Source: Crambe crambe (taxonomy: Eukaryota; Porifera; Demospongiae; Poecilosclerida; Crambeidae). From it: DNA of 64,000 nt. Every line of letters begins with the position of its first letter. The first letter of the stretch is position 1. The stretch covers positions 1,612,001 through 1,676,000 of the forward strand of contig OZ004587.1 in assembly GCA_963924555.1 (NCBI GenBank), read 5' to 3'. Of this stretch, positions 43,781 through 55,475 are shown one piece after another. Below the pieces are notes generated by a model. It was not told where the DNA came from and searched no databases. It worked only from the letters and a program-made list of their open reading frames with translations. The translations under genes were made by a program, and so were the position numbers.

Positions 43781-46193
43781 TAATATAAAATTTTACAGCA
43801 AATGATATGTGCATGGCATGGTAAAGTGAGCTGACTACACTACAGCCAAGTACTGGCTATAATACTACTATAAGATGAGCATCTGTACTGTAATTCAGCA
43901 AGAAGTGACTGGAACATCATCAGAATATAGCTAGCTAAATTAACGATCTAAGAAGCTTACGTGGCTCTGCCAATAAGTGCCGCCCCCTACCGACGTGCGC
44001 TTCAAAATGGCGTCGAAAGATTAGCTAGTGTTCTGAGTGCTCGAATAGTGAAGTAGAGCCTTAGTCAAAACTAATAGCAAAAGATCAGCCTCTAGGTGCC
44101 GCTCTAACAGATGGCCAAAGCAGAATTTTGATGACTATAGCCAGTAAGTCGGTACGTCGATCTTATTATTATTATTATTATTATTCATAAGCTAATTTTA
44201 TGAGAACTAATTCTATTGAATTATTATTATTATTATTATTATTATTACAAGTGAATGCAAAAAATTTCTTCGAAATAAAAATGTGAAGTAGGGATGCTAT
44301 TATAACTGCAGCTTCATTATGAAAACCAAGTACTGCAGCATCGAAGCAGTATGGCCCAAAAATCTAGCTGGAATATGTATTATAACTGCATGCAAGAGAG
44401 TGAACTTAGTGAAGTGACCCTTACCCATCATCAAGTACGAGATACTATTCCTACTTCACTCCCTTGGCCCTTGATCATGGGAGTGAAGTAGGAATAGTAT
44501 CTTGTACTTGATGATGGGTAAGGGTCACTTCACTAAGTTCACTCTCTTGCATGCAGTTATAATACATATTCCAGCTAGATTTTTGGGCCATACTGCTTCG
44601 ATGCTGCAGTACTTGGTTTTCATAATGAAGCTGCAGTTATAATAGCATCCCTACTTCACATTTTTATTTCGAAGAAATTTTTTGCATTCACTTGTTTGCA
44701 TTCTTTTTCTTTGTGATTATGAAAATTGATAGACACTAAAGGCTTCCTTGATTGAACTAAATTTATTTAATGATCAGTATTTCATTCTGTTCAGGGAGGA
44801 GAGTTTGAAGGATGATCATCTGCAGTGTAATGGAGTACTGAAAGGAGTGAACATTTTAAAAAGTGAACAGCATTAGCTAATTGTTGCATATGTGATCACT
44901 GAAATAATTATTGAGATGGTACGTATGTCTTGCTTGAGGGAGGAGTATGGGGAGTTTATGCATTTGGTGTAGTGATCATAATAGTGGATGCCATCAAATG
45001 GCCACATCCTGTGCAGGTGTTATATGAGGAGAACTGCTATTAATTGCCCCACCCCTTTTATGAGGTGATATCGCGAAGATTTTTTTCATACGAGGCTGCA
45101 GCACATTATAGATAGCCCAGCTAGATTTTAGGCTATCCCTACTTAACCTTTTTATTTGAAGAAATTTTTTACGCTCACTTGTTTCTATCCTTTTTCTTAG
45201 TGCTTGAAGTTGAATGAGGGAGGCTACAGTACAGTACTATACAAAGCCAGCTGTACATAAACCTCTTTTGTAGGTACATACAGTGTCTCTGGTTGAAGAA
45301 TTTGTTTAGCTATTTAAGTTTTGTTGATATAAAACTTTACAGCAACAGCAATGTAAATGACATGTACACGGCATGGTGAAGCGAGCTGACTACACTACAG
45401 CCAAGTACTGGCTATAATGCTACTATAGGATGAGCATCTGTACTGTAATTCAGCAAGGAGTGACTGGAACATCATCAGATAATGAATGAAGACCTTGGCT
45501 ATAGCTAAACTTAAGCTTACGTGGCTCCGCCCATAAGCCCCGCCCCCTTTAAAATGGTGTAGAAAGATTAGCAGTGTTCCGAGTGCTATCGAATAGTGAA
45601 GTAGAGCCTTAGTCAAAACTAATAGCAAAAGATCAGCCTCTAGGTGCCGCTCTAACAGATGGCCAAAGCAGAATTTTGATGACTATAGCCAGTAAGTCGG
45701 TACGTCGATCTTATACATTATTATTATTATTATAAAGAAAAAGAACGAAAAGTCAATTTTAGAACTCGTTTTTTTCTTATGTTGGCGAATGAATTTTCGG
45801 CTTTTGAACATTCTCCTCTCTTCTTTGTAGATATAATAATTCACTGTAGCCTTCTGAGAACCTGTAGAGTGAGAGTAGAAGAGAAAGAAGAGTTTTTAGT
45901 TTATACTGTCCTATGGACTTTGACCTGCCATCCCTACTTAGAGAGTGCTACCGCACTCTCTGATTATGAAAAAGAACAAAAGTCAATTTTAAAACTCATT
46001 TTTTTCTTATGTTAGCGAATGAATTTTCGGTTTTTGAACATTCTCCTCTCTTCTTTGTAGATGTAATAATTCACTGTAATCTTCTGAGAACCTGTAGAGT
46101 AAGGGTAGAAGAGAAAGAAGAGTTTTTAGTTTATACAGTCTTATGACCTTTGACCCACCATCCCTACTTAGAGAGTGCTAGCGCACTCTCTGA
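43781..46193 (+). mobile_element. Composite foldback/hairpin element, copy 2
   Basis: Same order as 1-1986: body (about 43,781-44,187), (ATT)n, foldback (44,247-44,695), a diverged body-like stretch, the single arm of FB1 (45,085-45,175), body (45,176-45,715), (ATT)n, then two hairpin units (45,733-45,963 and 45,964-46,193). Hairpins lie at 45,940-45,961 and 46,170-46,191, each followed by GA|T. It interrupts or abuts the DIRS-like remnant on its left. Confidence 0.8.
44247..44695. mobile_element. Foldback FB3 (217-bp arms)
   Basis: Arms 44,247-44,463 and 44,479-44,695 are inverse copies with almost no mismatch around a 15-bp loop. The outer end is ACAAGTGAATGCAAAAAATT. Inside are AGTAGGGAT and TATTCCTACTTCACTCCC motifs, the latter shared with the F2 foldback at 59.7 kb. 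A 449-bp near-perfect palindrome is a strong cruciform candidate. Confidence 0.93.
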
Positions 46194-46865
46194 TATAGTA
46201 GGGCTTATATGGCCCCTGTAGAAGCTTAAATGACATCTTTAAACGAGGTTAATATCCAAAGGGACCACTCTCTGCATATGTGCAATTGTTGGCAGGCGGA
46301 GCTTAGATGATATGCACTATAGCTGACTTAGCAAGCAAGCCTATTGACAGTCGTTATATCAAATTATAGGCCACTGGCGGCTACCATAAGGTAGTTGACA
46401 TTTGAGTGATTTCAGGACATCATTGCCTGAGCCACTCACTAAATGCTACCTGATGGCAGTGGGTTGCCACTGCTTCCCAACATGTACCCAGTCCAGAATC
46501 CATTGCTGGTTTGTTTGAATTCTAGATGTGTGTGTGTGCGTGTGTGCATTTTTGTTGAACAACTGGGGTACTGTACTTTAGAAGTTTAGTATCGGAATTT
46601 CCTGGGAGGGCTAGACTACACAATTTGCAGATTGGCACGTTGTATGCTTGCCTCTTTACAGTATTCCTTTGCTGATGCATTAGCCCATGTCATCTTAGAA
46701 TGATACTGGCTGAGAAATGGTCTCACAAAATTCAGTGTCCGCATCCGCAAATATCACTTTGCCTGGTCACATAGGTGGTCCTAGCTTTACTACCACCTCT
46801 GGATTGTTATTATTACTGCCATAATAACAGCCAATATTATTATGGTACTGCAGCTCAAAATATGT
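46194..46865. other. No gene recognised
   Basis: Unique sequence with a short (TG)n-like run at about 46,528-46,548. Nothing else supportable. Confidence 0.4.
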
Positions 46866-46867
46866 TG

Positions 46868-47062
46868 CTATTTTGGCAGGAGTGTTGTGTCTGTGTAGTA
46901 TGTCTTGTGTGCCACTGGTGTCTGGCAGGAGTGTAGCGTCTCTGTAGTATGTCTTGTGTGTCACTGGTGTCTGGTAGGAGTGTTGCAGCTGTGTAGTATA
47001 GTATGTCTTGTGTGCTGCTGGAGTGTAGCATCTGTGTAGTATGTCTTGTGTGCTGTGTGTCT
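46868..47062 (+). repeat. ~55-bp tandem repeat, about four units
   Basis: Variants of GGAGTGTTGCAGCTGTGTAG-TATGTCTTGTGTG followed by CACTGGTGTCTGGCA. Repetition keeps all minus-strand frames open; these are not genes. Confidence 0.85.
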
Positions 47063-47206
47063 ATTTCCTGTGGCATGTTCTGTTTTCAGTTGCAGCTGAG
47101 TCCTGTTTAGTATGCCCCCAAACACCAGACATCCTGTAGATAAATGTAATTGATAATTATTATAGGGCTTTCCCCACAACGGGTGTGCTATCTGCTGCCA
47201 ATTATA

Positions 47207-48011
47207 GCGTAAGCCACCGATTATCGACCAGCACCTATTATCGACCGTGGTAGCACCAATTATCGACTACATAGTATACGGAAAATCTACGGTAGTAAAC
47301 AAATGTAAACGGAGTTTAAGAAAATGGCTGCATTGAAAAATGTATGGGAAAAACTTACAAGCTCTAGAAAGAAAACAGGACTTCAACAGCACGTATTTAT
47401 CAACTGCAGTATGAAAGTAAGTTATTAGCTCATGTTACCTATCGCCATGGCTCCGGAAGATCGCTTAAAAGGTACGAAAGCTATAGACTTAAAGTCGAAT
47501 TTGGTGCTTGTTTAGTGAGGATGTATGGATAGATTATGACTGGATTCTGTAGGAATATGAAACACAGACCAATGAAGACTGTCTCCGAAAAATATCACCA
47601 GAATCCAACAAAAAGGAGAACTTCTGCAGCAGTTCCATTCCACCGTTAAATTGTGAAGCAGTTTATGGTAGAAATGCTTCGTTCATTTTTTATTATGATG
47701 ATGTATTTTATAGCATAAAAAAGTATCTTTTTAAGGGCCCTAACATGTAGTGGAGCAAAAATGAAAGAAAAGAATGGAACAGACGATAATTGATATTATG
47801 ATTTTCAACGGGTGGTTGAAAATTGGTGTCGGTGGTCGATAAATGATTTCATACTTAACATAGTAGATTCAGCATAGCAAAATTTCTATCAAAATAATTT
47901 ATATGACGTTATAGAGGATGAAATTATCTTGTTGTTTGATATTTTGAAGACCATCGGTGAGGGAGATATGGTGCGAGGTACAAAGTATGGTCGATAATTG
48001 GCGGCTTACGC
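47207..48011. mobile_element. 805-bp TA-flanked element with an exon-like start
   Basis: Ends GCGTAAGCCACCGATTATCG (left) and, from the right, GCGTAAGCCGCCAATTATCG. TA on both sides (47,205-47,206 and 48,012-48,013). Near the left end, an ATG at 47,324 opens a frame (MAALKNVWEKLTSSRKKTG...) running to a good donor, AAA|GTAAGT, near 47,414. This could be the remaining first exon of a deleted transposase gene. TATTATCGACC is repeated inside the left end. Confidence 0.8.
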
Positions 48012-48229
48012 TAATTATGCATGTTACACGTTTGCTATATTACTGCTGCCAATTATGTTCACAAATAATTATGCTTGTTACATGGTTGCATATATTGCTG
48101 CTGCCAATTATGTCTACTGTGGGTATATTTGTCTGGTATGTCTTATAAGTTTGCTTAGACGAAAAATGATATTAAATAAAATAAACAAGTAAATAAAATG
48201 AATAAAGGGAGATTTTATATTGACTTATC

Positions 48230-48256
48230 GGGGGGGGGGGGGGGGGGGGGGGGGGG
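48230..48256 (+). repeat. Poly-G run (about 27 G)
   Basis: Uninterrupted G homopolymer. It is a G-quadruplex candidate and a probable sequencing-length uncertainty. The flanking 48.26-48.66 kb has no gene I can support. Confidence 0.9.
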
Positions 48257-48666
48257 AGTGTACTGCATGCTGTAGTACTTGGGAGCATCTTTGATATGCA
48301 TGTCCTGTGTGTATATGTTCAGAGCACCTGGCACAGGGCAATGGTGTAGTGGCTCATTGTACTCAGCTGAAGTGCTTGGGCCACCCACCTACATGATGTG
48401 TCAGGTGCTCTATTTGTATTTTTACTTTAATAGTGACAAGCATCATGGTTGCTGTATGATGTGCTAATTATATTTGCTGTATGTTGTGCTATACTTGCAG
48501 TGACATGCCTCACCACTGCTTGCTTATAATATCGCTGTATGCTGGCTATAAATGTCTGTGTTTATGTGCTATGGGTGACCTTGATGCTGCTTTGGGGGAG
48601 TGGGGCTCCTGCAGTATTACCAAACCCTTCAAAGGGGAAGCTACGTAATAATATATAGGGAATCAG

Positions 48667-48870
48667 TTGATCGCCTTCATGCCGATTGTCAAGTGGACTG
48701 CTGCTTTAAAAGAGTATGAATGGTTATTATTTCTCAGTAAAAAAAAGATCTTCCACTTTGTATTAGATTATGCCAAGATTGGGATCAATGACTCTCTTAT
48801 TCAAACACTTGGCCATTGGAAATCAGAGCTGCCTTTTATGAGTACATCTGCACAGGATAGTTTCTCATAA
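48667..48870 (+). pseudogene. Tyrosine-recombinase C-terminal scrap
   Basis: A short frame contains LDYAKIGINDSLIQTLGHWKS followed by FMSTSAQD. This is the pattern of the last catalytic helix of DIRS-type recombinases (I..LGRW.S..F..Y...); the Tyr itself is missing. No H-x-x-R upstream in frame. A third, otherwise lost, DIRS-like copy is inferred. Confidence 0.5.
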
Positions 48871-49679
48871 GTATCTCCTCTAGGCCTGAAAATGCTTCTA
48901 ATTAGTGTCAGCATACACTGTTGCATACACTGTTGCATACATTAGCTGCTTTAAAAAAGTTGTTTGAATCTATTGTATTATAGGAATACATGTAGTTAGA
49001 CTAGATACGTATAACATAACATTCGCTTCCACGGGGAGTGTGACGTGCTGCCACTGGAGGATGTCACTCCCCAAGCAGGGGTAACGGGTGTCAGGTTCCG
49101 AGCAGGACCACAAGGTGCATTCAATATAAAGGCAGTTGCCCCAATAGTGCAGGACATGGCACCTTGGCGTGGCCAGGAGCCTGGTGGGAGCACTCAGTTG
49201 GGGGTCTTGTGCATTACCAAACCTTTTCTTCTTCTCTTTAAGAGTGTCAGAGATGCAGGGTGGCTGGTATTCAGTAGCATGATCATAGCAAGGTTAACCG
49301 GAAGAGGGGAGGGAGTCTTATCATATGTATTTCTAAAGAGGGACAAGACTTGAGAACATGACAACCCTGGTACAGAAGAATCCATTGAAAACACAAGCAA
49401 GACAAAAGTCATGCATGATATGACAAGAACGAAGTTTAAAAGTTGGATCAGGTGTTAATGTTGTTGCCATCAACTCCAAGCTACTAGCACAATTGCAAGA
49501 ACCCTACTCCATCACAAAAGTCATGGGAAAGGTGAACTCTCAAGTGGAGATCAGAGGGAGGAAGAAACCGAGGAGAATTTTTTCACATCAATAATTAAGT
49601 TGAAAAAGTGGCACACAACCACTAGCACTGCCTATCTGGCCTGGACAAGGGAGACGATGATAATTAAACCAGCCTGGGA

Positions 49680-50215
49680 GGCTGGAGGAGCAAAATTCAG
49701 CAACCTTCCAATGAATGATGGATCGGCTCCTAGAAGGTTTGGGGAAATTCATGGCATACTATGATCTTGCGATATTCAGTGGAATGTGGAAGAAACACCT
49801 TCAGACTATCTTCAAGAGGGTAAAAGAAGTAGGACTAACAGTCAAACTGCCAACTCGCTATGGAGCAATGCATATATATAGTATAAGTTGTAGAAGGACC
49901 AAGCAGAAAGGTACAGGCCATAAGGAGGTTCCTAGCACCCAGTATGCATCAATAGCAAACCCCCTGACTAACCTCAAATGAATGCCAAACAACATGAACT
50001 GGACACCAGAGTGAGCGTTTGACAAGCTGAAGGATCTGTTGTTTTACTCCAGTTGTCCATGCATCAGAGAAAGAAGACAGATGCCTGATAGGGGAGTTGG
50101 TGCTGTATTGAGCCAAGTGAATGAGAGCGGAGATGACCACCCAATTGATTACTTCAGTCACAAGTTACTACCCTGTGAGACAATGCATGCCTGGAAATGA
50201 GTAGGACATTTAGAG
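49680..50215 (+). pseudogene. Ty3/gypsy RT-RNase H remnant
   Basis: The frame at 49,715-49,981 contains MMDRLLEGLGKFMAYYDLAIFS and WKKHLQTIFKRVKEVGLTVK, the pattern around the gypsy RT active site with YxDD decayed to YYDL. Beyond it, W-TPE-...-FDKLKDLL and GVGAVLSQVNESGDDHPIDY (about 50,090-50,160) are recognisable RNase H motifs. Stops and shifts throughout. It lies on the plus strand like the gag remnant at 39.5 kb but 9 kb away, so it need not be the same copy. Confidence 0.65.
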
Positions 50216-50680
50216 GAGCTTAGTTGCTTTCCTCGTTCATGACACAAAAGATATTCTCCCTGCTGTTACTCTGGCTATTTCAGTTAGTATCTATAAGCTA
50301 TAGTGGCATAAGAAGTGCAAAACGCAATGTGCAGACAATAGCCAAGCACACTATTTTTTTTAGCCTTGTGTGTGAAGTGGCATCTAGCAGGAGAATGGCA
50401 CCAGCTTCAGATCCCAAACTTGGAAAATTTGAAGAAAGAGTATTTTTACATGCTAACCAAATGTATAGTTCATTTGTTGTATTACTGGGAAGAAACATAC
50501 AGAAATAGCCATACACCATGGCACAGCTCAGCTCCGTAGTTAAGGGATGTGTTCAAATACCAGGAAATTAAAATGAGAAAACAATGCAGTTTTTATTGGC
50601 TACGTGCAAGGTTCAACTGTATGAATAAAGTGTAGCAGACATCAATTCCTTCTTTCTTTCTTTCTTTTTTTTTTTTTCAA

Positions 50681-52590
50681 GAGTTGACCCCATACCAAGT
50701 AGAAAAAAGGCAATAAGTCTTATTCATACAAGTAAGGGAAAAAGCATTTCGTGAAATGAAAAAAGATGTAGGGATGACCACTGCTCAAAAAAGTAAGGAA
50801 ACAAGAAGGATGGAAATGGGATCAATCTTTGTTCTGTATATCCAGCCAACAATCCCTACATATACATCGGGTAGCTTCAGGTAATGTACGTATATGTAGG
50901 GATTGTTGGCTGGATATACAGAACAAAGATTGATCCCATTTCCATCCTTCTTGTTTCCTTACGTTTTTGAGCAGTGGTCATCCCTACATCTTTTTTCATT
51001 TCACGAAATGCTTTTTCCCTTACTTGTTCCTGGTCTTTTTTTCCTCTCTTTTATGGTTTTAGCTATGTATAGAGTTCATTCTTCTATGTGTATGCAGGGA
51101 CAGATGAAAGAAGAATAGTTCTCCAATAGTTCTCCAGCATACCAGCCCAATCATTATCAACGAGTCAAGGTGTTGTGTTATTGTTGAGCTATACTTGGAG
51201 GTGGAAGGAAGATGCTGAAATAGTAAATCCCCGAGCCAATACAGTAATCTATCATCATTATGTAGAGCTAGCTAGCTAGCTAGCTAGCTAGAGACAGCTG
51301 AGTAATATTATAATTTCGAATAATTGGATATCAAATATATGCGCATGCGTATTATAGAAAAGATGGCTTCCTAATTGAATTAGTCGAGTGCTGTGCTCCG
51401 TAGTGTCTCCTTTTTCATCGACTCTTTCGAGGATCAACGAGTAGAAAAGATCGTAGTTTGTAGAATTTGGAGTGGATTTATCCATAAATCATAGCTGTAG
51501 CTTGAGTGGTTCGAGAGACATGGTTGTCTAAGAAGAAGAATAATAATAGAGAAGAAGAAGAATCCAACGATTTACCTGCTTGCCGTATTTCTGAAATGGT
51601 AAGCTCCCTGGTCCTGAAACTTGGTCTGCACATTGTAGTAGGCTCTAGTAGGCTGGATAATCATTCACAGTAGCTTTTGTTAGGTCTAAGTGGGGGAACT
51701 AGAATTTCACTTTTGTATTAGTGTATAGGCGGCGCGCGCGGCCGTCCGAGTCATCACTACATAGAGAGTGCTACCGCACTCTCTGATTAACAATGTATGC
51801 TTTTTTTACATTACAGATGTGTCACTGAGAGAAACTGTTAAGGCAATAATCATTTAAAAATATTATTTTGTGGTCAGGGAGCTCTCACTAGTGTCCCAAG
51901 TCACAGATTATTGAAGCTGGAAGGCCATAACCTGATAAAAGATAGGAAACATTTCCATAATACAAGTAGTTGATTATGACCTAACTCTTTTGGTCAGCTA
52001 TTAATACAGATGATAGTTAAATACTCATCTGAACCATATATTGCCTGTAGACAAGTCTCATCTCTGTCTACAATCAAGGCTTGTTGCTACAGGAGAAAGG
52101 TAAGGAACTCTGCTTGCATGTGTTCTTAGATTGCATGGTAAAGATCGTCAACATGGAGACAGTAGTACTATTATCGATGATAGTAAGCCTAAAGCTGACT
52201 AGATACTCACCTGAACCACATAATGCCTGTACACACTGCTGCTTAGCAGAGTCTCATCTCTGTCTGCAATCAAGGCTTGCCGCTACTACAGGATAAAGCT
52301 CAAGAACTCTGCTTGCAATTGCACGTGTTCTTAAATTGTATGGTAAAGATCGTCAACATGGAGACGGTAGTACAATTTCTGACCTGATGCGCAGTCCAAA
52401 ACGAAGTAGAGTTAGGCGCTCTAAGTTAATAGCATGAAGAAGAGCGAAGTTGCTTTACAGATCCATGATGGCAACGAAGCGCTGAGGTACTCAGGGAAGG
52501 ATCGCGCTTTGATTATTTATTTATTTAGATTACATTACGTATTTTCTTATTTTTTTCTACTTGGTATGTAATTTTTTTGAGTGCCAGGGC
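50681..52590 (+). repeat. Repeat family R3, copy a, split by R1b
   Basis: R3 ends are TTGACC.CATACCAAGTAGAA and inverse. This copy begins at 50,681, is interrupted by R1b (50,728-51,786), resumes at 51,787 and ends near 52,590 (CTACTTGGTATGTAATTTTT). The body contains two tandem versions of a ~170-bp segment (CATCTCTGTCTRCAATCAAG ... GATCGTCAACATGGAGAC). Two more copies lie at 56.36-58.03 kb in reverse. Non-coding; class unknown. Confidence 0.8.
50728..51786 (+). mobile_element. Hairpin-ended family R1, copy b (complete)
   Basis: Foldback 50,728-51,027 (outer end ACAAGTAAGGGAAAAAGCAT, arms holding GATGTAGGGATGACC), body with a (GCTA)n run near 51,268-51,292, AAGAAGAA/TAA tract near 51,530-51,572, 3' unit (51,575-51,762), stem-loop 51,763-51,784, GA. 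Flanked by T (50,727) and T (51,787) inside repeat R3; the sister R3 copy at ~57.98 kb shows the uninterrupted sequence. No ORF of interest. Confidence 0.85.
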
Positions 52591-53510
52591 TGAGGCTATT
52601 CTTAGTAGACCTACTCTAACCTTCAAATTACAAGACGTTCGTCTTCTCTATAGATATTACTACTATCCTTGTCTTGCCTGGTGCCTTGTTAATGGTGGGA
52701 GGAGCATGCAACACTGGTTCTAGCTAGCTTGCTTCACTAGCCCCACCCTATTTTTGTTGTTTTCACTCTGAGGTAGTTGAGTGAAGTTGTATTTGATAGG
52801 TGCCAGTCTAGTAGTGCTTGTTGTTTTCCAGAGTGCTTGTCCTTTTCACTTATCATTGTTGTTTAAAAAGTGTTACTAATGATGGTTCATGATACTAGTG
52901 GAAATATAATAGTTATTGCATGGTGCCTTTGAAATAAACAGCTGTCTTTGTCCTTGGGCTGCGCCCTTGGACTCGGGCATTTATTGCCACAGTATCATGC
53001 AATAACTAGTACATAGGGATGTCCCCTACATCCACTGCCTATAGCTAAGTGGCTTATTGGTTTTGGGTCGGTCAAAAACAATGTATGTGCATGCACATTG
53101 AATGTGACGTACATATCAATGAATAGGGACTTGCTCCGGGCACTTAGTAAACCTACTATTAGGTATTTAGTACCCTGTGGTGGGCAGCAATTAGAAATAT
53201 TGTGATGAAACCATAGTAACCAACCAACCCCACCTGGTGGGCATGAGTTAGAAGACTTGTCAAAAAAATGGTGAAAGCTAGTTCTCGCTTCCTGACACTA
53301 GTGAGTACCAACTAAAGCCTAGAAAAGAGTAACAAGGTACCGAAGGTAGCGTAGAAAGCTTAGTTAGTTCATATTTTCAAGTGTATAAGCTAGAAAGCCT
53401 ACCTTAGTTTTGGTGATTTTTAGCTGCTGGATTTCCATGCACGAAGCTTTCATGGCTGACTAAGCGATTCATTTGAGGCCTTTCTATTTTAGTCTAAGTT
53501 CCAAAACTAT
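52591..53510. other. No gene; small inverted-end element near 52,913-53,010
   Basis: TAGTTATTGCATGGTGCC at ~52,911 and its near inverse ending at ~53,010 bound about 100 bp and could be a small MITE. No clear target duplication. The rest is unassigned. Confidence 0.35.
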
Positions 53511-53517
53511 GTTGCTA

Positions 53518-53625
53518 TGTTCTAAATAAGTTAGGCAACTTGACCAACGGGATCTAAGTTATTTAGAGACCCTTGGGCCCTCGGGTCTCTAAATAACTTA
53601 GATCCCTAGGTCATGTTGTCTAACT
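53518..53625. repeat. Hairpin repeat paired with 55,380-55,475
   Basis: A stem of about 25 bp (GATCTAAGTTATTTAGAGACCC / inverse) at 53,550-53,607. The adjoining TTGCTATGTTCTAAATAAG recurs in inverse orientation at about 55,450-55,472, next to a similar hairpin. These could be two copies of one small element, or the ends of a ~1.9-kb element spanning the fibronectin exon. Confidence 0.6.
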
Positions 53626-53760
53626 ATTATATAGTTATCAGTAGCAGGTATACATGTGGTAGGTAGTATGTATACTGAAAATAAATACATTGGTATTGCC
53701 TATTATCACATTATTATGGCAGATTATTATTATTTACCGGAAGATACCAATGAAGACACC

Positions 53761-53786
53761 GATGATGATGATGATGATGATGATGA
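53761..53786 (+). repeat. (GAT)n microsatellite
   Basis: About nine GAT units. They give a poly-Asp tract in a short frame (53,656-53,850) that I do not regard as a gene. A hairpin of ~35-bp arms (TTCACTCTTTTCTAGCTCCA / inverse) lies further on at 54,066-54,175. Confidence 0.85.
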
Positions 53787-54179
53787 AAAATATAGAAAGA
53801 CCAACAGCCAAACCAACATTAGCTACATTAAAAATAATATTATAGTTTAAGTTTATTATAGCGGATATAGAACCAGATATATAGAAGTATGGATATTTTT
53901 TATGGAGTTTTCAGTTATAGATACTCCTTGTAGATATTTAACTGACTAGTGGAACATGCCTATAACTGTATTAATAGCATTAATAATGGGAATTTTTATT
54001 TCCTCTCTTGAAACAACGGCTAATTTCTTAGATATTGTTTCTAGCTCAATGAATTAAGTAGTATTTAGTTCACTCTTTTCTAGCTCCAAGTGTTTCAATG
54101 TGCCTGCACAAGCATTATAGCATCATTCGAGTGCACCATACATTAAAACACATGGAGCTAGAAAAGAGTGATCTAAACA

Positions 54180-54556
54180 TTTTAGTGCTGATCACATGAC
54201 TTGTGATCAATCAAATTCCAGTTGGTCCTTACAGAACCCTAGCCCTAGTACCTAACAAGCTCTGACACATTTTTGTTGAGTAAGAATGCTCTAATTTAGT
54301 ACATTCTGAGGTTTTCTTGTTTGAAATCCAATGTAACAAGTGAAATGCTAAAATCTTAAGATCACTTACTGTAAACACTAGGAACTGAGGCTGGAAGGTC
54401 ATAGTCTTAGTGGTTCTTCCACTAGGCTCCAGTGTACCTTCAGCACAGTTCCTCAAGTGTGCACTAAACATTTAGTACACATAAAGTGCATTATGAGATA
54501 AAAGCACACTTTTCAGAGGATCTGATTGGTTGCAAGTCATGTGATCAGCACTAAGG
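54180..54556. mobile_element. ~377-bp MITE
   Basis: Inverted ends TAGTGCTGATCACATGACTT on the left and the same read from the right, extending ~35 bp with few mismatches. No ORF. Target duplication not resolved. A second inverted pair follows at 54,664-54,690 / 54,823-54,848 (AATGTGATGTACTTGAGA), perhaps another small element. Confidence 0.65.
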
Positions 54557-54939
54557 TTGTGGTAAAAGCACTTTACTTCATACATTATAGTTTCACTTTG
54601 CTACCTCTACAGCTGCAGCTATTATAATTGCATGAAGGGAGGTGAGCATACTTTTTGAACGATAAATGTGATGTACTTGAGAAAAGGCATGTAAAGTTTA
54701 CATCGTATGATGTAAAATGTACAGTTCAGGGAACAAAACTTAATGGTGTATGCTATAAGTTTGACTTCAACACCGTATAAAACTACATATAAGAGTATAA
54801 CTCGTTTTTTTTTTTTACCCCTTATCTCAAGTACATCACATTTGTAGTTCTGCATGTTAATAGGTTTTCTTTGTTACTATTACTATTTTGTTGTTGAAGA
54901 AGAGAATAAAAAAATTAATATCTAACATTATACCCATAC

Positions 54940-55293
54940 ATTGTTCAGGAGTGCTTGTTGTTGTCGTTGTGAAGTGACGAGTGCCACTGATAGTTGTTCC
55001 TGCTGAGTTGTTGGCTATTACACGATATTCGTAGGTAGTACCTGGCACGAGATCACTTAAATTCACACTAAGGAGGAAGTTGACACGCGTGATATTTGGA
55101 CCACTAGTGATTTGAGCACTGTTCATGTACATGATACTGCATGAGCACGTGGACTCAAATGGTCTATACTGTACCACATAAGACTCAGGATCATATGTTA
55201 TAGATGACACAAGCCACTGCACTCTGGAACGATTATCGAATAAATATTCACTTGGTGTGTCCACATTCATGAGCATAGCTGGACTGGAGGGAC
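54940..55293 (-). CDS. Fibronectin type III domain exon of an unidentified gene
   Basis: 354-bp exon with AG (55,294-55,295) before it and GT (54,938-54,939) after it, both phase 1, exactly 118 codons. It encodes one fibronectin-III-like domain: PSSPAM..., VQWLVSS, YVVQYRP, the loop LSDLVPGTTYEYRVIANNSAG and a final strand FTTTTTSTPEQ. Symmetric phase-1 exons of this kind are the classic shuffled module of extracellular adhesion and receptor proteins. Asn-Xaa-Ser/Thr sites are present. No neighbouring exon was found within several kb on either side; the surroundings are repeats, so the introns are long or this exon is orphaned. Confidence 0.75.
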
Positions 55294-55475
55294 CTGTAGA
55301 GTATTAAAAAAATTAGCTAACACTATGCCACTCCAAGTATAAGAGGAACAGGTTGCTTACAGAGAGTACAATAGTTAGACAATGAGTTAGACAATGAGAC
55401 CTAGTTATTTAGAGACCCAAGGGTCTCTAAATAACTTAAGTTGCCTCACTTATTTAGAACATAGCAACAAACCAG

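Noticed and set aside
49045-49353. 102-codon frame near gypsy-like scraps
   Set aside because: No recognisable motif; may be LTR or leader sequence but no paired LTR was found.
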